A stretch of DNA of 11,848 nt from contig HF999701.1 in assembly GCA_000434215.1 (NCBI GenBank), positions 1 to 11,848 of the forward strand, given 5' to 3'. Below are positions 1 through 7,551 of this stretch, piece by piece. The stretch is from Bacteroides sp. CAG:144. GTDB lineage: Bacteria; Bacteroidota; Bacteroidia; Bacteroidales; UBA11471. The notes under the pieces were generated by a model, which searched no databases, was not told where the DNA came from, and saw only the letters and a program-made list of their open reading frames with translations. Both the position numbers and the translations under genes were made by a program. Within the stretch, counting starts at the first letter, position 1. Each line of letters opens with the position of its first letter.

Positions 1-128
1 TTTATATAACTTGCCCCATACCTACAAACGACTTTCTTCATCTGTCGGGTGTAGCATTCTACGATGTAAAGGCGTCCCCGGTCCGCATGGAATGCTCCCA
101 GCTTGTCATTCCGCCATATATATATTTC
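1..128. other. window-edge intergenic stretch, no supportable gene
   Basis: I see no gene here that I can support. On the minus strand an ATG at 41-39 opens a frame of 13 codons (MKKVVCRYGASYI) that runs off the left edge; it is too short to judge. The rightward frame open from about position 3 through 566 runs across degenerate repeats and antisense to the lyase, so it is not a gene. A GTCATTCC at 106-113 may be the outer end of the repeat element that begins at 129. Confidence 0.4.
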
Positions 129-356
129 AGATTCTTCACTTCACTGCACTCCGTTCTGAATAACAGAAATTTTGAAAGCCGCAGTCCTATGTCATTCCAA
201 GCAAATGCGAGGAATCCTGTCATCTCGAACGTAAGTGAGAGACCTCATACAATAACGCTCGCTTTGAGGGAGATTCTTCCTCCCTATGTTCGTCAAAATG
301 ACAAGTACTTGGTAAGAAATTCTTTACTGCGCCGAGTTCCACTCGGAATGGTAACA
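129..356. repeat. cluster of five degenerate GTCATTC / AGATTCTTCAC dispersed-repeat units in both orientations
   Basis: Five related units can be read by eye. A (129-166) begins AGATTCTTCAC and ends CTGAATAACAG. B (191-217) begins GTCATTCC and ends AGGAATCC. C (219-246) begins GTCATCTCGAAC and ends GAGACCTC. D (271-304) begins AGATTCTTCC and ends AAAATGACA. E (317-356) begins AAATTCTTTACTGC and ends CGGAATGGTAACA. A, D and E run one way; B and C are the reverse complement of the same consensus. This resembles the small palindromic extragenic repeats with GTCATTC/GAATGAC ends found in many Bacteroidota and other bacterial genomes. All copies are diverged, so the array looks old. There is no transposase. 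Confidence 0.6.
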
Positions 357-360
357 TTGC

Positions 361-395
361 AAAAAAGAATCAGAGAAACATCGTCCTCTGATTCT
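361..395 (-). terminator. intrinsic terminator of the lyase gene
   Basis: A perfect 10-bp stem pairs 366-375 (AGAATCAGAG) with 386-395, around a 10-nt loop. Read leftward, the stem is followed directly by six T residues (complement of A361-A366). It lies about 50 nt past the stop codon of the leftward lyase gene. Confidence 0.85.
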
Positions 396-412
396 CAATC
401 GTATCTCAAAAC

Positions 413-438
413 CACCGATATTCCTATCCTTATCGGTG
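413..438 (-). other. short hairpin in the 3' UTR of the lyase mRNA
   Basis: An 8-bp perfect inverted repeat (CACCGATA at 413-420, TATCGGTG at 431-438) with a 10-nt loop sits between the lyase stop codon and the terminator hairpin. It has no T tract of its own, so it is more likely an mRNA-stabilising or terminator-assisting stem than a second terminator. Confidence 0.45.
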
Positions 439-446
439 TACCCCTC

Positions 447-3263
447 CTAATCGATTTTTTTCATTCGACTTACACTACCGTCGGAATACAAAATCTCTTC
501 GATATAAACACCTCTCTCGGGTCTATCGATCTGTTGACCGAGCAAATTATAATAATTGACTTGTGAAATCTGCCGATAGACAGACTGCCCACCTGTTGAA
601 ACATCGGGCATTCCACTTACCAATGCCTCGACATAATCGGGCAAATAATAGCTCAAATGCGGAGGTTGGTTATAGGCCGTTGTCTGCCATACGGTCGCCA
701 TACGATAATGGTGGTCATGCATCAGCGTCGGGACACGATAGTCGCTGCTGTACGGAGTGGAAAAAATCCACAAATGACTCATCGTTTCCTCATCGTAATA
801 TATCTGTTCTTCGCGCCAGTCACCAAAAATATCAGCTTGCAGGCAAGGTGTATATTTGATGACATTCGTCCCCGCCCCGTACCGGAAAGGCATATCCACC
901 AATGTCGCTGCGCTCTGTGTGCGACCGCGCCATTTCGTTATAACACCGGTCTCAGTCATCTCCTCCTGTAAGTCTCCGTCCCAATAAGTGCGGAAATTGA
1001 CAGTGGGCCGTTTGGTCGAAATCACACTACCATCGCAACCGTACACTTCGTTGCCGGCGGTACTCCAATACTCACAACCGCGCGAATCGGCATCAACATC
1101 GGCACAAAGGCCGCGCCCCACATCGGTACCGGTAAATTTTCCCGAAATGATTTCTCCGGTCAGCGCATCATGCATCTCGACCCCGTACTTGGCCGATGTC
1201 TCCTCATGTACCATCATCACTTCCAAACCATTGCGATCGGGATCAAAGTCGCCCACATGCAATGCATCGCCATGGCCGAGTCCAGTACGATAGATTATCG
1301 TTCCGTCGTCATCGAGCGCACATGCACCAAAGATAATCTCATCGCGACCATCACCGTCGACATCGGCCGTAGCAATACTGTGTGCTCCTTCTCCGTAAGC
1401 TCCGATTCCGCCTGAAACAGAGCTATGGAGCCATTTGGTATGAAGCGACGTTCCATCAAAATCGACCGCCCATACAAACGCCGCCGTATAGTATCCTCTC
1501 GCCATCACCAAACTGGGTCGTTCACCGTCGAGATAAGCCACACACGCCAAATAACGTTCACTCCGATTTCCATAATTATCGCCCCAATTAGATATGGTAT
1601 CTCTGGACGGACGATAGGCTGTCGTCACCAATTCTTCACCCGTCAATCCGCTAAATACAGTCAAATATTCGGGACCGCTGACTACAACTCCGCTCTTACC
1701 ACCAATCACAGTACGATAATCTGCTTGCGGGTCATCTTGCCCCATCAAAACATAATTACCCAAACCGTCGACCGTCCCGGGAGCTGTTTTACAAGCTACC
1801 TCGGCTTTCCCATCGCCATCCAAATCATAAACCATCAATTGAGTGTAGTGAGCACCCGCCCGGATATTCTTACCCAAATCAATACGCCACAATTTCGTAC
1901 CGTCCATACGATACGCATCGATAAGAACATTCCCGGTATAACCCGACTCCGAATTATCTTTACGGTTAGACGGATCCCATTTCATAATCACTTCATACGT
2001 TTTATCCCCATCGACATCGGCCACCATGCAATCGCCGGGAACATAATAAAACGATCCACTCTCGGTAGTTCCTCCTGCGGGACGATCCAACGGAATATCG
2101 AGATAACCTTTGGGCAGCACCGTAACCGCAGCCATCTCTACCGACTCTCCTCCCGAGAGAGCCTCCACCGTATATACACTTCCGGAAGAACCTTCGGTAT
2201 CTAAAAAATTGGTCTTGTCGAAAAGCGGAGAATCATTGAGTTTCACTCCGTCGCGATAAACATTAAAACATATATCTTCCGGGTCATCGATGAGCCAGCG
2301 CCAATTAACCAAATAATTACTGCCGCTACCCGTATAAGTGGCAACAGCTCCCCTATCAAGGGACTCCGGGTCGAGAATCCACGGACGACCGGCAAACGGC
2401 ATAACAAGCGGTATTTCTACCGTACGCTCGGCAACTTCGGAAGTGCGCATGCCCTCTTTTATGGCGACAGCTCTTATCCGGCAAGTCCGGGTCAGATCAA
2501 ACGGTTCACTGTATGGCATGGCATAATCCCACACTTCTCCCCGATCTACCAGCGAATACCATATTGTGGCACCGGGAGTCGCGCAAGTCATGACGATACG
2601 CCGTCCCTCGACTGAGACCTCCGGTGTCGCCGTCTGTTCTCTCGTATCGGCATTTTCATGGAGAACTCCGACGCTTTGCACCACGATTCCGCCACTGTTG
2701 GTCCAACTGACATCACCATCGGATACAACCTCGAATGTATATGTCTTGAAATAGGTCGTGGGATATGTATCATATCCGCATTCACCTTTGAGATTTGTTA
2801 CCGAAGCAATACCCTGAGCCGCAGTAGATGACGACTTCATCGTTACGACGACTTTCTGTCCGGCTTTCAGCCCAGATATACCGACCGGTGCCACATTTTG
2901 CATTTGCATGCCATTCTGGCTACTACCCATATTGTATCTCAACAGCAAATTGCCCGGCTGTATGCCGCTTCCTACGATAAGACCCTCGGTCTCGGCTATA
3001 ACAACACCATTGGCTTTCAACGGGAACCCGTCGGTTACGACATTATTGGCATACCTTTGTATAGAGCCATTTTTGGACATCGGTTTCCAATGCTCGGTAT
3101 CGGCAGCCAGATTGGAAATTGTAGTAGCCTCATATTGGGCCAAGTTCCACCAACGAATCGTATCGTAGGTGATTTGGGCTTTGACGGAAACACCCGTCAA
3201 GAAGAAAATAATCGCAATGACATTTATCGTCAAAAAATTTCGATGAAGTAGAAATGTTTTCAT
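447..3263 (-). CDS. secreted rhamnogalacturonan lyase-like protein (PL11 family)
   Basis: This gene encodes a 938-residue exported protein that probably cleaves the rhamnogalacturonan I backbone of pectin by beta-elimination. Residues 1-30 form a signal peptide (positive MKTFLLHR, a hydrophobic stretch, then SVKAQ). Residues 31-200 are a beta-rich region I cannot place. Residues 212-285 resemble a chitobiase-type beta-sandwich (ATPGATIWYSL, then CRIRAVAIKEG). Residues 305-385 look like a fibronectin-III/Ig-like module. Residues 386-885 are the PL11 beta-propeller, with repeated calcium-binding loops DVDGD (416), DLDGDG (480), DVDGDG (634), DFDPDRNG (672) and DVDADSRG (722), and the family-like segments GHGDALHVGDFD and MHDHHYRMATVWQ. 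The tail (900-938: YYNLLGQQIDRPERGVYI) resembles a type IX secretion sorting sequence, though shortened. It stands alone, with no SusC/SusD pair or other glycan genes in view. Family assignment is firm; exact substrate and secretion route are inferred. Confidence 0.88.
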   Translation of the reverse strand: MKTFLLHRNFLTINVIAIIFFLTGVSVKAQITYDTIRWWNLAQYEATTISNLAADTEHWKPMSKNGSIQRYANNVVTDGFPLKANGVVIAETEGLIVGSGIQPGNLLLRYNMGSSQNGMQMQNVAPVGISGLKAGQKVVVTMKSSSTAAQGIASVTNLKGECGYDTYPTTYFKTYTFEVVSDGDVSWTNSGGIVVQSVGVLHENADTREQTATPEVSVEGRRIVMTCATPGATIWYSLVDRGEVWDYAMPYSEPFDLTRTCRIRAVAIKEGMRTSEVAERTVEIPLVMPFAGRPWILDPESLDRGAVATYTGSGSNYLVNWRWLIDDPEDICFNVYRDGVKLNDSPLFDKTNFLDTEGSSGSVYTVEALSGGESVEMAAVTVLPKGYLDIPLDRPAGGTTESGSFYYVPGDCMVADVDGDKTYEVIMKWDPSNRKDNSESGYTGNVLIDAYRMDGTKLWRIDLGKNIRAGAHYTQLMVYDLDGDGKAEVACKTAPGTVDGLGNYVLMGQDDPQADYRTVIGGKSGVVVSGPEYLTVFSGLTGEELVTTAYRPSRDTISNWGDNYGNRSERYLACVAYLDGERPSLVMARGYYTAAFVWAVDFDGTSLHTKWLHSSVSGGIGAYGEGAHSIATADVDGDGRDEIIFGACALDDDGTIIYRTGLGHGDALHVGDFDPDRNGLEVMMVHEETSAKYGVEMHDALTGEIISGKFTGTDVGRGLCADVDADSRGCEYWSTAGNEVYGCDGSVISTKRPTVNFRTYWDGDLQEEMTETGVITKWRGRTQSAATLVDMPFRYGAGTNVIKYTPCLQADIFGDWREEQIYYDEETMSHLWIFSTPYSSDYRVPTLMHDHHYRMATVWQTTAYNQPPHLSYYLPDYVEALVSGMPDVSTGGQSVYRQISQVNYYNLLGQQIDRPERGVYIEEILYSDGSVSRMKKID

Positions 3264-3290
3264 GGTAAAATAGAATTTGACTAATCAAAA

Positions 3291-3298
3291 CAAAATTA
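3291..3298 (-). promoter_or_regulatory. probable -7 promoter element for the lyase gene
   Basis: Read leftward this is TAATTTTG, an exact match to the Bacteroidota -7 consensus TAnnTTTG. It lies 27 nt upstream of the lyase ATG, giving a 5' UTR of about 20 nt. No good -33 TTTG is present at the expected distance (3317-3322), so the promoter may be weak or need an activator. Confidence 0.45.
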
Positions 3299-3454
3299 GT
3301 ACAAATAACAATACCGCATATATATTACACCTATCATTTTCTCAAATAATCCGTTTTTATTGATCCGCATCGTCCAAGACATTTTATATAAGGATATTAT
3401 GTCTCTTGCAAGAGAATATCTGTAATTCGGGTTGTTTTATCTGTAATAAATATA

Positions 3455-3485
3455 TTTCTGCAAATCCTTTCTATTCTTATTTTTG
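3455..3485 (+). promoter_or_regulatory. probable promoter of dxs
   Basis: TATTTTTG at 3478-3485 matches the Bacteroidota -7 consensus TAnnTTTG. A near-match -33 element, TTTC at 3455-3458, lies 19 nt upstream. The predicted transcription start near 3492 leaves about 29 nt before the dxs ATG. The 257-bp divergent gap (3264-3520) thus appears to hold two back-to-back promoters and nothing else recognisable. Confidence 0.5.
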
Positions 3486-3520
3486 CAACATAAAAATGTT
3501 TCACCAAACCACACTCGAAT

Positions 3521-5278
3521 ATGTACATCAACAACATCAAATCTCCCCAAGACGTAAAACGCCTTACGACCGACCAACTGTGTGTCCTTGCCGACGAAAT
3601 ACGCCAAGCCCTGCTGGCGAAACTAAGCGTACACGGCGGGCACGTAGGCCCCAACCTCGGTATGGTAGAAGCAACCATTGCCCTGCACTATGTATTCGAC
3701 TCGCCCCATGATAAAATCGTGTATGACGTATCGCATCAAAGTTATGTACACAAAATTCTCACCGGCCGAGCCGAGGCTTTTCTCAATCCCGACGATTACG
3801 ACGTCGTCTCGGGATATACCAATCACAAAGAAAGCGAACACGACTTTTTCACCGTGGGTCATACCTCGACATCAGTAAGTCTGGCCTGCGGACTGGCAAA
3901 AGCCAGGGACTTGGAAGGCAGGCAAAACAACGTCATTGCCGTTATAGGCGACGGTTCTCTGAGCGGTGGTGAGGCTTTCGAGGGATTAAGCAACACAGCC
4001 GAAGCAGGAACAAACATGATTATCGTAGTGAACGACAACGAGATGTCTATCGCCGAGAATCACGGCGGCCTCTACCAAAACCTGCAATTACTGCGCGAAA
4101 GCGGCGGACAAGCTGCCTGCAACTATTTCCGAGCACTGGGACTCGACTACATCTATGTCGAAAAAGGGAACGACCTGCCGACTCTCATCACGGCATTCAA
4201 GCAGGTTAAAGACTCAACACACCCGATCGTCGTCCATATACATACTCAAAAAGGGAAAGGTTTTGCACCGGCAGAAAGAGACAAGGAACGCTTTCATTGG
4301 AGTATGCCGTTCGACCTTATGACAGGCGCACCGAAAGTTGTCGATAATGAAGAAGACTATGGCGAACTGACCGGAGAATTTCTGATCGATCAAATGAACA
4401 AAGACCCGAAAGTCATCGCCATCACATCGGGAACTCCTGCCGTATTTGGATTTTCACCCGAACGCAGGAAGAAAGCCGGACGACAATTCGTCGATGTAGG
4501 TATCGCCGAAGAACACGCCGTAGCTCTCGCATCGGGTATCGCGGCCGGGGGCGGACGTCCCGTATACGGCGTGTACAGCACATTTATTCAACGCACTTAC
4601 GACCAACTTTCCCAAGACCTCTGTATCAACAACAACCCGGCGGTCATCTGCGTATTCGCCGCCTCGGTATGGGGTATGAACGACGTAACACATCTCGGCA
4701 TATTCGATATTCCCCTCATCAGTAATGTTCCGAACATGGTCTACTTAGCCCCGACTTGTAAAGAGGAATATTTCGCCATGCTGCAATGGGCCATGCAACA
4801 AACAGCACACCCCGTTGCCATACGCGTTCCGGGTAATGGTGTTATAAGCAGCAGTGTTCCCGTCGAGACCGATTACGGTACGCTCGACCGATATAAAGTA
4901 ACGCAACAAGGCGATACGGTAGCCATCATCGCCTTAGGCTCTTTCTACGCATTGGGTGAAAATGTAGCTCACCGACTACAAATGGTGGCCGGCATTACAC
5001 CTACCCTCATCAATCCTCGCTATATCACCGGTCTCGACAACGACCTACTCGACAAATTGAAAACGACGCACCGCGCCGTGATTACTCTCGAAGACGGAAT
5101 CCTCGACGGCGGTTTCGGCGAAAAGATAGCCCGCTACTACGGCAACAGCGATATGCGCGTACTCAATTACGGATTGAAAAAAGAATTTGTCGACAGATAC
5201 AATGCTTCGGAGCTGCTCCTCGCCAACCGACTTACCGACAAACAAATCACAGAAGACATAATCAAATCGCTTCAATGA
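3521..5278 (+). CDS. dxs: 1-deoxy-D-xylulose-5-phosphate synthase, short divergent form
   Basis: The enzyme joins pyruvate and glyceraldehyde 3-phosphate, with thiamine diphosphate, at the entry to the MEP isoprenoid pathway; the product also feeds thiamine and pyridoxal synthesis. It has 585 residues, shorter than the roughly 620 of the E. coli enzyme. Visible landmarks are GHVGPNLG (40-47), DVSHQSYVHKILTGR (69-83), TVGHTSTS (111-118), the ThDP motif GDGSLSGG (143-150) to NDNEMSI (171-177), the catalytic glutamate E330 in VGIAEEHAV, YSTFIQRTYDQ (352-362), and the C-terminal transketolase domain with LEDGILDGGFGEK (523-535). Two motifs differ from the classic enzyme: GxDGxTHxGxFD is GMNDVTHLGIFD (385-396), and RYPRG is RVPGN (435-439). 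It belongs to a short Dxs-like clade that many Bacteroidales carry beside a standard Dxs. It is monocistronic, with its own promoter and terminator. The ATG has no Shine-Dalgarno; the ATG at 3496 is out of frame. Confidence 0.9.
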   Translation: MYINNIKSPQDVKRLTTDQLCVLADEIRQALLAKLSVHGGHVGPNLGMVEATIALHYVFDSPHDKIVYDVSHQSYVHKILTGRAEAFLNPDDYDVVSGYTNHKESEHDFFTVGHTSTSVSLACGLAKARDLEGRQNNVIAVIGDGSLSGGEAFEGLSNTAEAGTNMIIVVNDNEMSIAENHGGLYQNLQLLRESGGQAACNYFRALGLDYIYVEKGNDLPTLITAFKQVKDSTHPIVVHIHTQKGKGFAPAERDKERFHWSMPFDLMTGAPKVVDNEEDYGELTGEFLIDQMNKDPKVIAITSGTPAVFGFSPERRKKAGRQFVDVGIAEEHAVALASGIAAGGGRPVYGVYSTFIQRTYDQLSQDLCINNNPAVICVFAASVWGMNDVTHLGIFDIPLISNVPNMVYLAPTCKEEYFAMLQWAMQQTAHPVAIRVPGNGVISSSVPVETDYGTLDRYKVTQQGDTVAIIALGSFYALGENVAHRLQMVAGITPTLINPRYITGLDNDLLDKLKTTHRAVITLEDGILDGGFGEKIARYYGNSDMRVLNYGLKKEFVDRYNASELLLANRLTDKQITEDIIKSLQ

Positions 5279-5292
5279 TAAAATTACTATAT

Positions 5293-5330
5293 AAAAAGAA
5301 AGGCTGCTTTGTTGGCAGCCTTTCTTTTTT
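5293..5330. terminator. bidirectional intrinsic terminator between dxs and the restriction-modification genes
   Basis: A 15-bp perfect stem pairs 5293-5307 with 5315-5329 around a 7-nt loop (TTTGTTG). The core GGCTGC/GCAGCC is flanked by A-rich and T-rich arms, giving a T tract in either direction. It begins 14 nt past the dxs stop and lies 20 nt past the stop of the leftward endonuclease gene, so it can end both converging transcripts. Confidence 0.92.
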
Positions 5331-5349
5331 ACTACATCTTCGTAAGATG

Positions 5350-6078
5350 TTAACGGGACTTTATTGTATAAAACACTTTATCGATAAATTTCTCATAATC
5401 ATTAATTATGACAGCTCCACCATCTTTAATTTGCGGATATTGATGCATCGTTAACTTCATAAAAGGTTCGTTCAACTTATAATACTCAAAGTACTTTTCT
5501 TTACTATCAATTTGTTGCTCATCAACTTCCGGCAATACTTGTACCACATAAATCAACGTCTTATTCGGCGTATGCAGAAATACATCAATGTCGTCATTCG
5601 ACATTGTACAATACTTGATAATATTATGGTCTGTAAATTCTTCCCATTTCGACAACTCACCATTATTTTTATAATAAGGTAACTTTTCAAGAATTATAAA
5701 TATTTGAAAATAAGGGCATTTTGAAGCCCTTATATTTGCTGTTTCACCCAACATATTCTCAAAATAATTATTTGAATTTTGAGAATAATTTTGCATAACA
5801 AATTTTACGGCCACACCCGCAACGGGTCTGGCAGACTCCTTTTCAACAACAGTAATATCAACCTTTTTATTTATATAACGACCTCTTATGACAGCTTCAC
5901 TATCATCGCCATAACCTTGCGATTTTATGATATAAGCATCGCCTAAACGTTGAGCTAAATCTTCAGCAATCGCACCATGAAGAGGCTTGAGTTTAGCCGT
6001 ACTACGAGATGTCCCGATCTGTATAAAAGATTTAAACGAATTCAAAATACTGCCCAAGAAAAGTTGATTTGTTAGCAT
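5350..6078 (-). CDS. probable type II restriction endonuclease (PD-(D/E)xK-like), partner of the adjacent methyltransferase
   Basis: This is a 242-residue protein, a usual size for a type II endonuclease, lying directly downstream of an adenine methyltransferase and overlapping it by 47 nt in another frame. I do not recognise its specificity family. A plausible nuclease core is E39 in a helix (HGAIAEDLAQRL), D74 in a strand (KKVDITVV) and K92 in the next strand (GVAVKF). The usual acid two before the lysine is alanine (A90), while E107 and E112 follow in a well-ordered segment (NNYFENMLGETANIR, 103-117). That layout recalls Cfr10I/NgoMIV-type enzymes with a displaced glutamate. No other ATG upstream of the core offers a start. 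The gene is visibly more AT-rich than its neighbours, suggesting transfer. Function rests mainly on context, and the core assignment is inference. Confidence 0.7.
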   Translation of the reverse strand: MLTNQLFLGSILNSFKSFIQIGTSRSTAKLKPLHGAIAEDLAQRLGDAYIIKSQGYGDDSEAVIRGRYINKKVDITVVEKESARPVAGVAVKFVMQNYSQNSNNYFENMLGETANIRASKCPYFQIFIILEKLPYYKNNGELSKWEEFTDHNIIKYCTMSNDDIDVFLHTPNKTLIYVVQVLPEVDEQQIDSKEKYFEYYKLNEPFMKLTMHQYPQIKDGGAVIINDYEKFIDKVFYTIKSR

Positions 6079-7519
6079 ATTTATTGTCTGATTTGTAGCT
6101 TATATACCAATTTATGTATTGTTCTACGTCTTTGGTGTTGTAGGTGTAATATCCGCCGCTTTTGTATTTTTTTAGGAGTTTTATGTAGTCGGCAAATTGG
6201 GGTGTTTCGAGGATTTGCTTGATGTCTTCGAGGGGTATGCCGTCGTGGGTTATGGCATATAGCCCGCTGTATATGCCTTCTCCTTTGGAGACGTATTCTA
6301 TTTTCAAGTCTTTTTCTGTCCTCAACAAGGTGTTTATAGAGAGTTTATCCTTGTACACGTCTTGCAGGGCTTGTGTGCGTCCAAATTGATACCATGCAGG
6401 GTGTTCTTTTCGACCTTTTAGGAGTTCGTCTTTGTGTGCTTGCAGGTAATCGGCGACTTGTTTTTCAGAGAAGATTTTGTCGGGTGGTAGGGGTTTGCCT
6501 TTTTCGTCGTAAGGGAACAAGCATTTGTACTTTTTTCCCGTAGAGGCTTTTAGGGCTTTTATGGTTATGGTTGATTCGGGTACATCTTCTCCGATGAATA
6601 TGTTGTCGGCCAGTGTCGCGAATCCGTTTTTGACGGTTACGAGTCTGGGGGGAGTACTTGTTTTTATGCTCCGCAATGTGTCGAGGTGTTCTTTGTCGGA
6701 GAGGTAAAGGATTCCGTCGATACAGCTGTCTTGGAGTGATAGGTTAGCTACATGGTTTCTTTGTCGCGTTTCGCTATTGAAAGTGTAGTAATCGAATCGG
6801 TCTGATTGCTTGTCGTTGGAGAATAGGGAGATTATCGTGTAGGCTGTTACGTGGGGGAAAGGCTGGTAGTGCCCTAAATCGACGAGGGAGATTATGTTTC
6901 TTTTCTCCATAACATGGTTGCGCATATTACGGGCGGCTACGCTGCTGAGCCATGAGGAGGGTGTTATGTAGCATAGTTTGCCTGACGGGTTGAGCATATT
7001 GAACCCAAGCTCGAAGAAAGCAAGGTACAAATCGGTCATGCCTCCGTTGGCGAATCTGTATTGTTTTACTTCGTCGTAGGTTTCTTGGAGATTATGGACA
7101 CGGACGTAGGGCGGGTTTCCTACGACGTAATCTATTTTTCCGTCGTAGGTTTTTACCGCCAAAGCGTCTTGGTTATGTATGTCCCATGCTACGTTTTTTA
7201 TTTTGTATCGGTTTACGACTTTTTCTAAGTTGGCCTTACAGTTTTCGTAGGCTTCTTTGTCGGTGTCGATACCGTGTATGTAGCACTCAAGGTGTGTTTT
7301 TATTTCTCGGCTGTTTTTTCCGGCACGGAGTGCTTCTTCGCAATATCTTTTTACGGCGACTTGTAGGAACGCTCCGTCTCCGCAACTGTTGTCGATGATA
7401 TGTTTTTCTATGATCGCGGTATTTTTGTACCCGGCATAGTCCAACATTTCTTCTACCAGATATTGCGGTGTGAAAACTTGTCCGATGTTTTTAGACCTTA
7501 TCTTTTCTTTTTTCTCCAT
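6032..7519 (-). CDS. type II N6-adenine DNA methyltransferase (gamma class, TaqI/Eco57I-like)
   Basis: This 495-residue enzyme transfers a methyl group from S-adenosylmethionine to adenine N6 in a target site, protecting host DNA from the adjacent endonuclease. Motif order is that of gamma-class enzymes: motif X GQVFTP (13-18), motif I DNSCGDGAFL (43-52), the acidic GIDTD (83-87), motif III NQDAL (116-120), and catalytic motif IV NPPY (135-138), followed by FANGGMTDLYLAFFE and ITPSSWLSS. The C-terminal half (about 285-495) is the target-recognition domain, with a TaqI-like VKNGFATLADNIFI (296-309) and GGYYTYNTKDVEQYINWY (455-472). The start is the only ATG before motif X. Only 32 nt separate it from rfbC, with no terminator or clear promoter between, so it is probably transcribed from upstream. 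No controller (C) protein gene is present. The DNA site recognised cannot be deduced here. Confidence 0.92.
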   Translation of the reverse strand: MEKKEKIRSKNIGQVFTPQYLVEEMLDYAGYKNTAIIEKHIIDNSCGDGAFLQVAVKRYCEEALRAGKNSREIKTHLECYIHGIDTDKEAYENCKANLEKVVNRYKIKNVAWDIHNQDALAVKTYDGKIDYVVGNPPYVRVHNLQETYDEVKQYRFANGGMTDLYLAFFELGFNMLNPSGKLCYITPSSWLSSVAARNMRNHVMEKRNIISLVDLGHYQPFPHVTAYTIISLFSNDKQSDRFDYYTFNSETRQRNHVANLSLQDSCIDGILYLSDKEHLDTLRSIKTSTPPRLVTVKNGFATLADNIFIGEDVPESTITIKALKASTGKKYKCLFPYDEKGKPLPPDKIFSEKQVADYLQAHKDELLKGRKEHPAWYQFGRTQALQDVYKDKLSINTLLRTEKDLKIEYVSKGEGIYSGLYAITHDGIPLEDIKQILETPQFADYIKLLKKYKSGGYYTYNTKDVEQYINWYISYKSDNKYANKSTFLGQYFEFV

Positions 7520-7551
7520 ATTATTTTATACCGGATCTCTTTACCTATTCC

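Noticed and set aside
129..356. CRISPR array
   Set aside because: Units are diverged, occur in both orientations and lack regular spacers; no cas genes are present.
87..566. Rightward open frame of 159 codons at the left edge
   Set aside because: It crosses repeats and the terminator and ends antisense to the lyase. The composition is irregular and there is no family pattern.
1425..2204. Rightward open frame of 259 codons inside the lyase gene
   Set aside because: Antisense to the conserved PL11 propeller; low-complexity I/R/T-rich translation with no domain pattern.
5350..7519. Methyltransferase and endonuclease as one frameshifted fusion (type IIG-like)
   Set aside because: The methyltransferase ends with a complete target-recognition domain, and the nuclease has its own ATG. 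Type IIG enzymes usually place the nuclease at the N-terminus.
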